In this document: in pieces, positions 1 through 13,277 of the stretch
Position numbering within the stretch: position 1 is the stretch's first letter
Layout: the number at the start of each line of letters is the position of its first letter
Assembly: GCF_014199935.1 (NCBI RefSeq)
Contig: NZ_JACHOP010000018.1
Coordinates: forward strand, 1-64,000
Source: Methylorubrum rhodinum
GTDB taxonomy: Bacteria; Pseudomonadota; Alphaproteobacteria; Rhizobiales; Beijerinckiaceae
Length of the DNA: 64,000 nucleotides
Reading direction: 5' to 3'
Program-made: the position numbers and the translations under genes
Notes under the pieces: model-generated
The model's database searches: none
What the model saw: only the letters and a program-made list of their open reading frames with translations
What the model was told of the DNA's origin: nothing

Positions 1-57
1 AGGTCAGCGCAACCAGATCACCGCTCCAAACCTTGCGAGAAGGGGGCCGTCCACATA

Positions 58-97
58 TGGATTCCGGGTTCCGCTGCGCGGCCCCGGAATGACGGCG
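58..97. repeat. Dispersed palindromic repeat, family A, copy 1
   Basis: Begins TGGATTCCGGGTTCCGC and ends CCCCGGAATGACGGCG. The two halves (ATTCCGGG and CCCCGGAAT) form a hairpin. Near-identical copies lie at 2828-2870 (opposite orientation) and 2910-2949. It sits in noncoding DNA left of the first gene and looks like a REP-type element rather than a gene-specific signal. Confidence 0.7.
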
Positions 98-204
98 GTG
101 ATGGAACGAAGGACTGGCCATCCTGCATCATCCTGCGTACCGAACCCCGCGCGAAACCGTCGAACGGTTGACAAGGCCGGGCCGATAGGGCCGCTGTGCG
201 GGCC

Positions 205-531
205 ATGGACGAGGCTCCGGACGACGCCATTCCGTCGCGGCCCACCCGGCCGCGGGTCGCGATCACCTACTGCACCCAGTGCCAGTGGCTCCTGCGCGCC
301 GCCTGGATGGCGCAGGAGCTGCTCTCGACCTTCCGCGACGACCTCGGCGAGGTGGCGCTGCGGCCCGCCACCGGCGGCGCCTTCGCCATCACCTTCGAGG
401 GGGAGACGATCTGGGAGCGGGTGCGCGACGGAGGCTTTCCCGACGTAAAGACCCTCAAGCAGCGGGTGCGCGACCGGCTCGATCCGGGCCGCGACCTCGG
501 GCATGTCGATCGTGCTGCGCACCGATCCTGA
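205..531 (+). CDS. SelT/SelW/SelH-family (Rdx) thioredoxin-fold protein
   Basis: About 108 residues. Carries the Rdx-family redox motif CTQC close to the N-terminus, in the context VAITYCTQCQWLLRAAWMAQ, followed by the conserved later part with TFEGETIWERVRDGGFPD and KQRVRD. In eukaryotic and some bacterial members one Cys of the CxxC is selenocysteine; here both are Cys. The family is thought to have thiol-redox activity, but the bacterial role is not established. A GTG nine bases upstream at 196 is an alternative start; ATG at 205 is preferred. The 3' end overlaps the start of the downstream sensor kinase by 29 bases, suggesting joint translation. Confidence 0.8.
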   Translation: MDEAPDDAIPSRPTRPRVAITYCTQCQWLLRAAWMAQELLSTFRDDLGEVALRPATGGAFAITFEGETIWERVRDGGFPDVKTLKQRVRDRLDPGRDLGHVDRAAHRS

Positions 532-2773
532 GACCCGCGCCGAGGCCGAGCCTTCGGCGGGCGCGGCGGCCTCCGCCACCGTGGAGCCGGCGCCGGCGCC
601 GCGCGAGCCGCGGGACTCGGCCCTGCGGCGGTTCCTGACCCGGCTCGGCCAGCGCGGCTTCTCCACGCAATTCTACCTCATCATGCTGGTGATCGCGCTG
701 ATCGGCCCCGGCCTGATCTTCACCGCGATCCTGCTCGCCCGCTACGCCTCGACCGAGCGCGCCCGCTTCGAGCAGGACGCGCGGGAGAACGTGCGCGGCA
801 TCGCACTCTCGATCGACCGCGACACGGCCGGCCTCGTCTCGGTGCTGCAGACGCTCGCGACCTCGCCGCGGCTGAAGGACGGCGAGTTCACCAATTTCGA
901 GAACCAGGCGCGGCTGGTGCGCGACGCCACCGGGCTCGACATCGTGCTGCGCCGCCTCGACGGACAGCAGATCGTCAACACGGCGCTGCGCCCCGGCGCG
1001 CCGCTGCCGGTCAGCACCCTGCCGATCGACCACGAACTGCGCGCCAGCGGCCAGCGCTCGATGGTGACCGGCTACATCGCGGGCGCGACGCCCGATCAGG
1101 CGAGCTACGCGGTCGCCGTGCCAGTGCGGATCGACGACGCGGTCGCCTACATCCTCAGCTTCACCGTGCCGGTCAGCCGCATCGAGGGGATTCTGGCCCG
1201 CGAGCAGGTGCGGGGCTGGGTCTCCGGCGTGTCCGACCGCGAGGGCATCGTGCTGGCGCGCCTGCCGGAGCTGCCCGGCGTGGTCGGGCGCCCGCGCCTC
1301 GCGACGTTGCGCCAGAAATCCACGGGCACGCCGGGCGTCTGGGAGGGACGCGACCGCGCCTTCAAGCCCGTCACCGTGGTCGAGGCACGCTCGCGGCTCA
1401 ACGGCTGGACGGCGGGCGCCAGCATCCCGCGCGAACTCGTGGACGAGCGGCTGCACCGCTGGCTCTGGGCCTTCGGCGGGTTCGGCCTGCTCGTGCTCGC
1501 GACCTCCTCGGTGCTCGCGGTGCATCTGTGGTCGCGGGTGTCGAAGCCGCTGCGCCAGCTCGCGGCCTCCGGCCCCGCGCTCGCCCGGGGTCAAGCGATC
1601 CCGCGCATCGCCTCGCCGATCCACGAGATCCGCCGCCTCGGCGACGTGCTGTCCGAGGCCTCGCTCCGCCTGCGCACCCGCAGCGAGGAGCGCGACCGGG
1701 CGCTCGCCGAGACCCAGCGCGGCCTCTCGGCCCTCAAGGAGAGCGAGGCGCGCTTCCGCCACATGGCCGATTCGGCGCCGGCCCTGATCTGGATGACCGA
1801 CGAGACCGCCGAGGTCGTCTTCGCCAACATGCATTTCGACCACCTGTTCGGACGCCCCGCCGCCGAGATGGCAGGCGCCGGCTGGGAATCGATCGTCCAT
1901 CCGCCGGATCTGCCGCTGTTCCTCTCGACCTTCGAGGAGGCGTTCGAGAGCCGACGCCCGTTCCGGGCCGAGATGCGGGTGGTGGACCGCACGGGCGAAA
2001 TCCGCTGGCTGCGCTGCGAGGGCGTGCCGCGGCTCGACGACGGCGGCACCTTCCTCGGCTTCACCGGCTGCAGCGTCGACGTCACCGACGCCAAGCGGGC
2101 CGAGGAGCACCTGCGCCTGCTCATCAACGAGCTGAACCACCGGGTGAAGAACACGCTCGCCACCGTGCAGTCGATCGCGATGCAGTCCCTGCGCGGCCTG
2201 GAGGGCGACGAGGCGGAGGCCGCGCGCGCCGCCTTCGAGGCGCGTCTGCTCGCGCTCGCCCGCGCCCACGACGTGCTGACCCGCGAGAGCTGGGACGGCG
2301 CCGAACTGAAGACGGTGGTGGCCGACGCGATCCGCCCGCTGGAGGCCACCGAAGGTCAGGATTCGCGCTTCGCGGTGTCGGGCCCGCGCCTGCGCCTCGC
2401 GCCGCGGCTGGCCCTCTCCATCGCCATGGCGCTCCACGAACTCGGCACCAACGCGGTCAAGTACGGCGCGCTCTCGAAGGAGGGCGGCAAAGTGACCATC
2501 ACGTGGACGGTGCAGCGCAAGCCCGAGCTACGGCTGTCGCTGCGCTGGAGCGAGGCCGGCGGCCCGCCGGTGACGCCGCCGACCCGGCGCGGCTTCGGTT
2601 CCCGCCTGATCGAGCGCAGCCTCGCCCGCGAACTCGCCGGCACGGTCGAACTGCTCTACGAGCCCGACGGCGTGGTCTGCACCATCGAGGCGCCGGTGCC
2701 CCCGCCGGGCCTGCTGGAACGCAAGGGCGGGACGGAACTGGCGGCGGTGAAGCCGCTGCCGCTGGCGGGGTAG
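503..2773 (+). CDS. Membrane sensor histidine kinase, HWE family, with PAS domain
   Basis: 756 residues. Two membrane segments (about residues 55-76 and 318-342) flank an extracytoplasmic region of about 240 residues that looks like a Cache-type sensor. A HAMP-like linker follows, then a PAS domain (about 415-540, with APALIWMTDE and FTGCSVDVTDAKRAEE). The kinase core has the HWE/HisKA_2 signature NELNHRVKNTLATVQS around residue 540, with the phospho-accepting His, and the ATPase N-box ALHELGTNAVKYGALS. HWE kinases in alphaproteobacteria often feed general-stress or light and redox responses. No response regulator lies beside it, so its partner is unknown. The ATG lies inside the end of the SelW-like gene. 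Confidence 0.9.
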   Translation: MSIVLRTDPETRAEAEPSAGAAASATVEPAPAPREPRDSALRRFLTRLGQRGFSTQFYLIMLVIALIGPGLIFTAILLARYASTERARFEQDARENVRGIALSIDRDTAGLVSVLQTLATSPRLKDGEFTNFENQARLVRDATGLDIVLRRLDGQQIVNTALRPGAPLPVSTLPIDHELRASGQRSMVTGYIAGATPDQASYAVAVPVRIDDAVAYILSFTVPVSRIEGILAREQVRGWVSGVSDREGIVLARLPELPGVVGRPRLATLRQKSTGTPGVWEGRDRAFKPVTVVEARSRLNGWTAGASIPRELVDERLHRWLWAFGGFGLLVLATSSVLAVHLWSRVSKPLRQLAASGPALARGQAIPRIASPIHEIRRLGDVLSEASLRLRTRSEERDRALAETQRGLSALKESEARFRHMADSAPALIWMTDETAEVVFANMHFDHLFGRPAAEMAGAGWESIVHPPDLPLFLSTFEEAFESRRPFRAEMRVVDRTGEIRWLRCEGVPRLDDGGTFLGFTGCSVDVTDAKRAEEHLRLLINELNHRVKNTLATVQSIAMQSLRGLEGDEAEAARAAFEARLLALARAHDVLTRESWDGAELKTVVADAIRPLEATEGQDSRFAVSGPRLRLAPRLALSIAMALHELGTNAVKYGALSKEGGKVTITWTVQRKPELRLSLRWSEAGGPPVTPPTRRGFGSRLIERSLARELAGTVELLYEPDGVVCTIEAPVPPPGLLERKGGTELAAVKPLPLAG

Positions 2774-2827
2774 GAGCCGCCCGCTTCGGTTGCCGTCGAT
2801 CTTCGACGCCCGATGACCCTTTCAACC

Positions 2828-2949
2828 GCCGTCATTCCGGGGCTCGCCGAAGGCGAGAACCCGGAATCCACGACTGGCCTCGACAGTACGTATAGCCGCG
2901 CATCACGGGTGGATTCCGGGTTCCGCTACGCGGCCCCGGAATGACGGGC
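2828..2949. repeat. Dispersed palindromic repeat, family A, copies 2 and 3 in inverted orientation
   Basis: Two copies of the TGGATTCCGGGTTC element, at 2828-2870 (reverse) and 2910-2949 (forward), lie in opposite orientation between the convergent ends of the sensor kinase and the aldo/keto reductase. Each can form its own hairpin and the pair can form a larger one. The position is consistent with a bidirectional transcription end, but no U-run is visible. Confidence 0.7.
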
Positions 2950-2996
2950 GTGGGGTGTCATGAGGCAGGCGGATAGAACAAGTGTCGCCAGCCTTC

Positions 2997-3833
2997 CTAT
3001 TGCAGCGTCGCCGGGTCCGGCCCGATCCGCCCGTCCGCCTTATCGAGCCCGGCGATGGCGGCGTGGTCGTCTTCGGTGAGCGAAAAGCCGAACACGTCCA
3101 GATTCTCGCTGATCCGGGTGGCCGTGGCGGATTTCGGGATCGCGACGAAGCCGCACTCGACATGCCAGCGCAGCACGATCTGGGCCGGGTTGCGCCCGAG
3201 ACGACCGGCGATGCGAGTAATGATCGGATCGTCGAGGATCTGCGCCTTGCCGAGCGGGCTCCAGGCCTCGGTGACGATGCCGAGCCGGGCATGCGCCTCC
3301 CGCAAACGACGCTGCTGGAAGCGGGGATGCAGCTCGATCTGGTTGAGGGCGGGCGTCACGCCGGTCTCCGACACGAGCCGGTCGAGTTGGCTCTCGGAAA
3401 AATTCGAGACGCCGATGGAGCGGGCGCGGCCCTCCTCGCGCAGGCGGATCAGGGCGCGCCAGCTGTCGAGGTAGAGCCCGCGGGCCGGACAGGGCCAGTG
3501 GATCAGGTAGAGATCGACCTGCTCGACCGCGAGACGACTGAGGCTCGCCTCGAAGGCCCGCAGGGTCGCGTCGTAGCCCTGGTCGTCGTTCCAGAGCTTG
3601 GTCGTCACGAACACGTCCGAGCGCGGCACCCGCGTCTCGCGCAGGCTTCGGCCGACGCCCGCCTCGTTGCCGTAGACCGAGGCCGTGTCGACGGAGCGGT
3701 AGCCGGCGCCGAGCGCCGTGCCGACGAGGGCGGGCGCGTGCGTCTCCTCCAGGCGGTAGACGCCGAAGCCGATCTGGGGGATCGCGTGCCCGTCGTTCAG
3801 CGCGATCTGCGGGACGGGATCGTGGGTTGCCAT
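2997..3833 (-). CDS. Aldo/keto reductase (2,5-diketo-D-gluconate reductase type)
   Basis: 278 residues, normal length for AKR family 5. The catalytic tetrad is visible: Asp49 and Tyr54 (DTASVYGNE), Lys79 (VTTKLWN) and His112 (LIHWP). The NADPH-binding end has IPKSAT followed by ISENLDVF. Members reduce aldehydes and ketones, including diketogluconate and methylglyoxal; the actual substrate cannot be read from sequence. Stands alone on the minus strand, about 110 bases upstream of the end of the Crp/Fnr gene. Confidence 0.88.
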   Translation of the reverse strand: MATHDPVPQIALNDGHAIPQIGFGVYRLEETHAPALVGTALGAGYRSVDTASVYGNEAGVGRSLRETRVPRSDVFVTTKLWNDDQGYDATLRAFEASLSRLAVEQVDLYLIHWPCPARGLYLDSWRALIRLREEGRARSIGVSNFSESQLDRLVSETGVTPALNQIELHPRFQQRRLREAHARLGIVTEAWSPLGKAQILDDPIITRIAGRLGRNPAQIVLRWHVECGFVAIPKSATATRISENLDVFGFSLTEDDHAAIAGLDKADGRIGPDPATLQ

Positions 3834-3942
3834 GAGGCCAGCCTGTGCGCGGCCCGGGAAAGGCCCGGACGAGGCCGGGACAATCGGCAGGATCGTGCCG
3901 GTCGTACAGCCGTTTCGCCGCAGGGGCAGGGCTGCGCCGGGA

Positions 3943-4734
3943 TCAGGACCGCCGGTTCTGGCCCGCCGCGCTCGCGGTCGCCTCGTCCTCGTCGCCGGGT
4001 CGGCGCAGGAGGTGCAGGTAGGTCGGGTCGAAGTCGCAGAACGCGCGCAGCCGCGCCACGTCCGGCACGTGCAGCCGCCGGTCCTGGAGCCGGATCAGGC
4101 CGTCCTCGCGCAGGTCGCGCAGGACGCGGCTGACATGGATCGTGGTGATGCCGAGGATGTCGGCCAGCATCGGCTGCGTCATCGGCATGGCGCAGTCGTT
4201 CGGGCCGGCGGCGCCGACGATCTGCTGGCGCAGGAGCAGCTCGCAGAACAGGTGGGCGATGCGCCGGTCGGCGGCGCGCTGGCCCATATTGGCGAGCCAT
4301 TCCCGCACGATGCTCTCGTCCACCAGCGTCGCCCACCACAGGGCGCGGGCGATGCGCGAATCGCGGAACACCAGGGCGTCGACCCGATCCTGGGCCACGT
4401 CGGCGACGGTGCAGGCGGTGAGCGCGGCGATGTAGTGGTCGGACGGGCCGAGCACGATCGATTGCAGATCGCAGAAATCGCCGGGCAGCAGCAGGCCGAG
4501 GATCTGGCGGCGCCCGTCGCCGACGAGCTTGTAGCGGAAGGCGAAGCCCTCGACGACGAGATGGACGCCCACCGCCGGCTCGCCGGCCCGGACGATGTCC
4601 TGCTGCGGCTCCAGGGTGCGTCCCGGACGGAACATCCCGGCCAGGAGGCCGCGGTCGCCGTCGTCGAGATCGACGCCGTGCCGCAGCTTGCGGATCAGCG
4701 GATTGCTGCGCGGGATCGCCACCGTTGCATCCAT
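3943..4734 (-). CDS. Crp/Fnr-family transcriptional regulator
   Basis: 263 residues. N-terminal cyclic-nucleotide-binding-like beta barrel (LLAGMFRPGRTLEPQQDIVRAGEP, then LLLPGDFCDLQS) and C-terminal winged helix (MTQPMLADILGITTIHVSRVLRDLREDGLI). It lacks the N-terminal cysteine cluster of oxygen-sensing FNR, so it is more like the general Crp/Fnr-type stress regulators common in Hyphomicrobiales. Effector and targets are unknown. A 58-base gap separates it from the end of glgA. Confidence 0.85.
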   Translation of the reverse strand: MDATVAIPRSNPLIRKLRHGVDLDDGDRGLLAGMFRPGRTLEPQQDIVRAGEPAVGVHLVVEGFAFRYKLVGDGRRQILGLLLPGDFCDLQSIVLGPSDHYIAALTACTVADVAQDRVDALVFRDSRIARALWWATLVDESIVREWLANMGQRAADRRIAHLFCELLLRQQIVGAAGPNDCAMPMTQPMLADILGITTIHVSRVLRDLREDGLIRLQDRRLHVPDVARLRAFCDFDPTYLHLLRRPGDEDEATASAAGQNRRS

Positions 4735-4792
4735 GGCCGCATAACGCGGCAGGGGCCGCCCGCGTTTCGCCGGGATGATCGGGAAATGAACG

Positions 4793-6322
4793 TCAGGCCG
4801 CCTTCCAGCGCCGGGCGGCGTTGTTGCCGAAGGCGCGGGCGTAGAGGCCGCAATAGTTCAGCGCCGAGCGGTCCCAGCCGAACTCGCGAGCCATCGCGGT
4901 GCGGCGCATGGCGTTGAGACGCTTCTTCTGGCCGAAGGCCTCGAAGGCGCGGGTGATCGCCGAGGTCAGGCCCCGCGGCGAGGCGTCGGCGAAGGTGAAG
5001 CCGGTCACCCCGTCCTCGACGGTGTCGTTGAGGCCGCCGGTGCGGCGCACGATCGGCAGGGAGCCGAAGCGCTGGGCGTACATCTGCGCCAGCCCGCAGG
5101 GCTCGAAGCGGGAGGGCATCAGCAGGAAGTCGCTGCCGGCGAAGATGCGTCGCGCCTCCGTCTCGCGGAAGCCGACATGGACGCCGACATGGTCGGGATG
5201 ACGCCCGGCGAGGTCGCGAAGCGCCTCCTCGAAGCGGCCCTCGCCCTGGCCGATGACGACGAGCTGGCCGCCCTCGGCGACGATCGACTCGGCGGCAGCC
5301 AAGCTGAGGTCGATCCCCTTCTGGTGAACGAGGCGGGAGACGATGGCGAAGAGCGGGCCGCGGGAGACCGCCATGCCGAACTGCTTTCGCACCTCGTCGG
5401 CGTTGGCGCGCTTGCCCTTCCAGTCGTCGGCCTCGAAGGGCGTGGCGAGATGCGGGTCGGTGCGCGGGTCCCAGCTCTCGTCGATGCCGTTGAGGATGCC
5501 GGTGAGCCGCCCCTGCGCCGCGCGGGTCCGCAGCAGGCCGTCGAGGCCGCAGCCGCCCTCCGGCGTGGTGATCTCGCGGGCGTAGGTCTCGCTCACCGTA
5601 GTGACGTGCGAGGCGTGGTAGAGGCCGGCCTTGAGGAACGAGAGCTGGCCGTAGAACTCCACCCCGTCCATCTGGAAGGCGTAGTCCGGCGCGCCGATCC
5701 GCCCGAGGTTGTCGCGCGGGAACAGGCCCTGATAGGCGAGGTTGTGGATCGTCAGCACGCTCGGGCGGCGGATGCCGAGCCACGCCATGTAGGCCGGCGC
5801 CAGCGCGGTCTGCCAGTCGTTGAGATGCAGCAGGTCGGCCGACCAGTACGGGTCGAGGCCGGCGGCGAGTTCGGCCGCGGCGCGGCCGAGGCGGGCGAAG
5901 CGCAGGTCGTTGTCGCCGAAATCACCCCCGGCGTCGCCGTAAGGCGTGCCGTCGCGCTCGTAGAGGTCGGGGGCGACCAGCGCGTAGACGCCGAGCCCGT
6001 CCGGCGTGGTGCCGTAGCCGAGTTCGCAGGCCGGGACGCCGGCGAAGGCGCCCATCCGGGCGACGGTCGAAAAATTCTGCAGGCCGGCGATGACCGAGGC
6101 GTAGCCGGGGATCAGGACGCGTACGTCGTAGTGGCGCCGCAGGGCGCGGGGCAGCGCGCCCGCGACCTCGCCGAGCCCGCCGGTCTTCACGAAATCCGCC
6201 ATCTCGGGGGTGGCGAACAGGATGCGCGGAAGAAGGGAGTGGTCGGTCTGCGGCTCGGAGGTGGAGGAGGGAGACGACGTTACCTCGGCAGCCGGAAGCG
6301 CACCGAGATCCACATACGCCAT
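4793..6322 (-). CDS. glgA: Glycogen synthase (ADP-glucose:starch glucosyltransferase)
   Basis: 509 residues from the chosen ATG, the usual GT5 glycogen synthase length. Shows the ADP-glucose-binding motif KTGGLGEV near the N-terminus, HLNDWQTALAP, NGIDESWDPRTDP and the C-terminal MPSRFEPCGLAQMYAQRFG. It extends alpha-1,4-glucan chains from ADP-glucose in the cytoplasm. A longer reading frame reaches 6460, but the ATG at 6322 has a purine-rich ribosome site (GAGGGCGGG) and starts where homologues normally do. Upstream on the same strand lies a GH13 glucosidase, and glgP diverges further on, so this is an alpha-glucan metabolism region. Confidence 0.93.
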   Translation of the reverse strand: MAYVDLGALPAAEVTSSPSSTSEPQTDHSLLPRILFATPEMADFVKTGGLGEVAGALPRALRRHYDVRVLIPGYASVIAGLQNFSTVARMGAFAGVPACELGYGTTPDGLGVYALVAPDLYERDGTPYGDAGGDFGDNDLRFARLGRAAAELAAGLDPYWSADLLHLNDWQTALAPAYMAWLGIRRPSVLTIHNLAYQGLFPRDNLGRIGAPDYAFQMDGVEFYGQLSFLKAGLYHASHVTTVSETYAREITTPEGGCGLDGLLRTRAAQGRLTGILNGIDESWDPRTDPHLATPFEADDWKGKRANADEVRKQFGMAVSRGPLFAIVSRLVHQKGIDLSLAAAESIVAEGGQLVVIGQGEGRFEEALRDLAGRHPDHVGVHVGFRETEARRIFAGSDFLLMPSRFEPCGLAQMYAQRFGSLPIVRRTGGLNDTVEDGVTGFTFADASPRGLTSAITRAFEAFGQKKRLNAMRRTAMAREFGWDRSALNYCGLYARAFGNNAARRWKAA

Positions 6323-6541
6323 CGACCCGCCCTCACGCCCCGGATGTCGCTCGACAGGGCGCCGAGAGATCGGGCGCCGCTCGTGGGAGACACACCGCGT
6401 GGTGGCCGCGCCCAGCATCGTAATGCTCCGGAATGCGTTCTGTTCCGCTGCATCGCACAATTCAGGCCACGTTCAGATGAAGATTGCCCGTCAAACGCCT
6501 GCGGTTGCATCATGGTGCGCATGCGCTGGGCGCGTGCCGCC

Positions 6542-8146
<1,605 letters not shown>

Positions 8147-8474
8147 CGGACCTCCCCGGCACCCGCATCGGAACTGTCCCGATGGCGGCGCGCGTTCGTC
8201 CAGGTGGGGTAGAGCCGTTCAGGCCGCCTTCAAGCGCGCGGCCCCATTTCGGGGGCCGGGGCCATGCGGAACCGGCAGCGTTGTGTCGACCAGGACACAG
8301 GTCTGCCGGCACGGCGCTTGCAAAGACGATCTCCGCCCGCATGTGTCTCGACAAGCTCGCCGCTCCGCAACACCATGGCGGGTGCAGGGTTGTCGGACCT
8401 CGTCCTGCCGCAAGAAGCGGGCAGGGTCCGATGCATCACCGATTCGAATCGGCTGCGACGAAGGGGTTGGTCCA
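8147..8474. other. Divergent intergenic region between the GH13 gene and glgP
   Basis: 328 bases with no convincing gene; short frames here are antisense to each other and lack ribosome sites. A small inverted repeat, TGTGTC-N6-GACACA, lies at 8282-8299 and could be an operator shared by the divergent promoters, but this is weak. Confidence 0.4.
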
Positions 8475-11009
<2,535 letters not shown>

Positions 11010-11035
11010 CGCCCATTTTGCGAAGAGCATGAATG

Positions 11036-11077
11036 CGAAACGGGCAGGCGAGGCGGGTGCCTCGCCTGCCCGTTTCG
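11036..11077 (+). terminator. Rho-independent terminator of glgP
   Basis: A perfect 18-bp stem (CGAAACGGGCAGGCGAGG at 11036-11053 pairing with 11060-11077) with a six-base loop, followed by TTTCG. It begins 27 bases after the glgP stop codon. Confidence 0.85.
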
Positions 11078-11117
11078 TTTCGAGCGCCTGTTTCGCGACG
11101 CCTCTCCCCTCCACACC

Positions 11118-11233
11118 CTCGTCCTGAGAGGCTGGAGCGAAGCGGAAGCCTCGAAGGTGGGCTCCAGGGATCGCGCGGCAGGCTGGAGCCCTCCTTTCGA
11201 GGGCGACGCTTCGCGCCGCCACCCAGCATGAGG
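11118..11233. repeat. Nested inverted-repeat element
   Basis: Inner arms CCTCGAAGGTGGGCTCCAG (11149-11167) and CTGGAGCCCTCCTTTCGAGG (11183-11202) pair with few mismatches. Outer sequences around CTCGTCCTGAG and CCAGCATGAGG also pair imperfectly. The style (short GC-rich arms, noncoding) is that of an interspersed palindromic element. It lies between the glgP terminator and a small minus-strand frame. Confidence 0.55.
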
Positions 11234-11301
11234 GGATCGGGTGGGAAAAGCCTACGGCATTGCCGATCGATCGCTTCGACGCGGCGAGTCTTCCGAAAGC
11301 G

Positions 11302-11484
11302 TCAGCGGTGGCTGTGCGGCCACGCGGTGGACGAGGCGAACAGGCCGATGCCTTCGCCGGCGCGACCGCCCTTGGTCCGGCGGACGCTGCGGATGAGAGC
11401 GGAGAGAAGCGTGATGATGCCCGGATCGCGGTCGATCGCCTCGACCTCGGGGTGGACGGGCTGGGCGGTCAGGATGGTCAGCAT
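11302..11484 (-). CDS. Small hypothetical protein (60 aa)
   Basis: Begins MLTILTAQPVHPEVEAIDRD and continues through a basic stretch (ALIRSVRRTKGGR). Starts at ATG 11484, preceded by a plausible AAGGGA ribosome site. No domain recognised and no membrane segment. The upstream extension of the same frame to 11628 is arginine-rich noise. It diverges from the homospermidine synthase gene. It could be a chance frame in GC-rich DNA. Confidence 0.4.
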   Translation of the reverse strand: MLTILTAQPVHPEVEAIDRDPGIITLLSALIRSVRRTKGGRAGEGIGLFASSTAWPHSHR

Positions 11485-11755
11485 GGCTCGGGTCCCTTGT
11501 GCGGTTCTGGGCCCTGGGCGTCGCTCCCTTGTTGCGGTGCAATATAAACGCTTCCCGCGACGGTGCGCCCCTCGGGATGTCCGCCGCAGGCCTGCGCTGG
11601 GATCATGCCGGCGCCGGCCGACCTTCACAGATTTGCAATATTCTCGTGGCTCAGCCGGTTGACCGCGCGACGCCGAACCGTCATCCGCTCGTCATTTCCA
11701 GGCATCAAGCACGCCGCTCCCACACGACGAGCAGCCCGACGAGGAGGGTTTCACC

Positions 11756-13204
11756 ATGTCCGACGGTCAGCAGAAGGATTGGCCCGTCCACGGCCGCATC
11801 ACCGGCCCGATCGTGATGATCGGCTTCGGCTCGATCGGTCGCGGCACGCTCCCCCTGATCGAGCGGCATTTCGAATTCGACAAGAGCCGCTTCACGGTGG
11901 TCGAGCCCTCCGACGCGCACAAGGATCTCGCCGACCAGCACGGCCTGCGCTTCGAGCAGGTGGCGCTGACGAAGGAAAACTACCGCGACGTCCTCACGCC
12001 GCTGCTGACCGAGGGCGGCGGCCAGGGCTTCTGCGTGAACCTGTCGGTCGACACCTCCTCGCGCGACATCCTCGAACTCTGCCGCGAACTCGGCGCGCTC
12101 TACATCGACACCGTGGCCGAGCCCTGGACCGGCTTCTACTTCGACAAGGGTCTGTCGCAGGCCGACCGCACCAACTATGCGCTGCGCGAGAACATCCTCG
12201 AGGCGCGCCGCGTCGCGCCGGGCGGCCCGACCGCGGTGTCCTGTTGCGGCGCCAATCCCGGCATGGTGTCGTGGTTCGTCAAGCAGGCGCTCCTGAACGT
12301 CGCGGCGGATACCGGCGTTACCGATCCCGAGCCCCAGACCCGCGAGGAATGGGCCGCGCTGATGCAGAAGGTCGGCGTCAAGGGCGTCCACATCGCCGAG
12401 CGCGACACCCAGCGCGCCAAGTATCCCAAGCCCATGGGCGTGTTCGTCAACACGTGGTCGGTCGAGGGCTTCGTGTCCGAGGGCAACCAGCCGGCCGAAC
12501 TCGGCTGGGGCACGCACGAGACCTGGAAGCCCGCGAACGCGGAAGGTCAGACCAAGGGCTCGCGTTGCGCGATCTTCCTGCTCCAGCCCGGTGCCGACAC
12601 CCGCGTGCGCACCTGGGTGCCGACGGTGGGCGCGCAGTTCGGCTTCCTCGTCACCCACAACGAGGCGATCTCGATCGCCGACTACTACACGGTGCGCGAG
12701 AACGGCGAGCCGGTCTACCGCCCGACCTGCCACTACGCCTACCACCCGGCCAACGACGCCGTGCTCTCGCTCCACGAGATGTGGGGCAATGCCGGCAAGG
12801 TGCAGGAGCGCCAGCACATCCTCGACGAGAACGAGATCGTGGACGGCATCGACGAACTCGGCGTGCTCCTCTACGGCCACAGGAAGAACGCCTACTGGTA
12901 CGGCTCGCAGCTCTCCATCGAGGAGACCCGCCGCGTCGCCCCCTACCAGAACGCCACCGGCCTGCAGGTGACCTCGGCCGTGCTCGCCGGCATGGTCTGG
13001 GCGCTGGAGAACCCGGAGGCCGGCATCGTCGAGGCCGACGAGATCGACTTCCGCCGCTGCCTCGAAGTGCAGACGCCGTATCTCGGCCCGGTCGTGGGCG
13101 TCTACACCGACTGGACCCCGCTCACCGACCGCCCCGGCCTGTTCCCGGAGGACATCGACACGAGCGACCCCTGGCAGTTCCGCAACGTACTGGTTCACCG
13201 CTGA
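11756..13204 (+). CDS. hss: Homospermidine synthase
   Basis: 482 residues, the full length of bacterial homospermidine synthases. Has the NAD-binding MIGFGSIGRGTLPLIERHF near the N-terminus, then CVNLSVDTSS, YIDTVAEPWTGFYFD and SCCGANPGMVSWFVKQAL, all typical of the family. It makes sym-homospermidine from putrescine (or putrescine plus spermidine), the characteristic polyamine of many Hyphomicrobiales. ATG at 11756 is preceded by GGAGG a few bases upstream. A stem-loop follows the stop codon. Confidence 0.95.
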   Translation: MSDGQQKDWPVHGRITGPIVMIGFGSIGRGTLPLIERHFEFDKSRFTVVEPSDAHKDLADQHGLRFEQVALTKENYRDVLTPLLTEGGGQGFCVNLSVDTSSRDILELCRELGALYIDTVAEPWTGFYFDKGLSQADRTNYALRENILEARRVAPGGPTAVSCCGANPGMVSWFVKQALLNVAADTGVTDPEPQTREEWAALMQKVGVKGVHIAERDTQRAKYPKPMGVFVNTWSVEGFVSEGNQPAELGWGTHETWKPANAEGQTKGSRCAIFLLQPGADTRVRTWVPTVGAQFGFLVTHNEAISIADYYTVRENGEPVYRPTCHYAYHPANDAVLSLHEMWGNAGKVQERQHILDENEIVDGIDELGVLLYGHRKNAYWYGSQLSIEETRRVAPYQNATGLQVTSAVLAGMVWALENPEAGIVEADEIDFRRCLEVQTPYLGPVVGVYTDWTPLTDRPGLFPEDIDTSDPWQFRNVLVHR

Positions 13205-13211
13205 GGCGAGA

Positions 13212-13237
13212 GGGGCCGCCCGCGACAGGGCGGCCCC
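13212..13237 (+). terminator. Stem-loop after hss
   Basis: GGGGCCGCCC (13212-13221) pairs perfectly with GGGCGGCCCC (13228-13237) around a six-base loop, starting seven bases after the hss stop. No U-run follows, so termination would be weak or factor-assisted. Confidence 0.55.
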
Positions 13238-13277
13238 GCGATGCTACTCTGTGGGTCTTCACGCGGAGGCAGAATCG

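Noticed and set aside
455..2437. Long minus-strand frame opposite the sensor kinase
   Set aside because: Its translation is rich in Arg, Ala and Gly without any domain; it is the antisense shadow of a well-defined kinase. The same reasoning removes the frames at 8532-11222 and 58969-62685.
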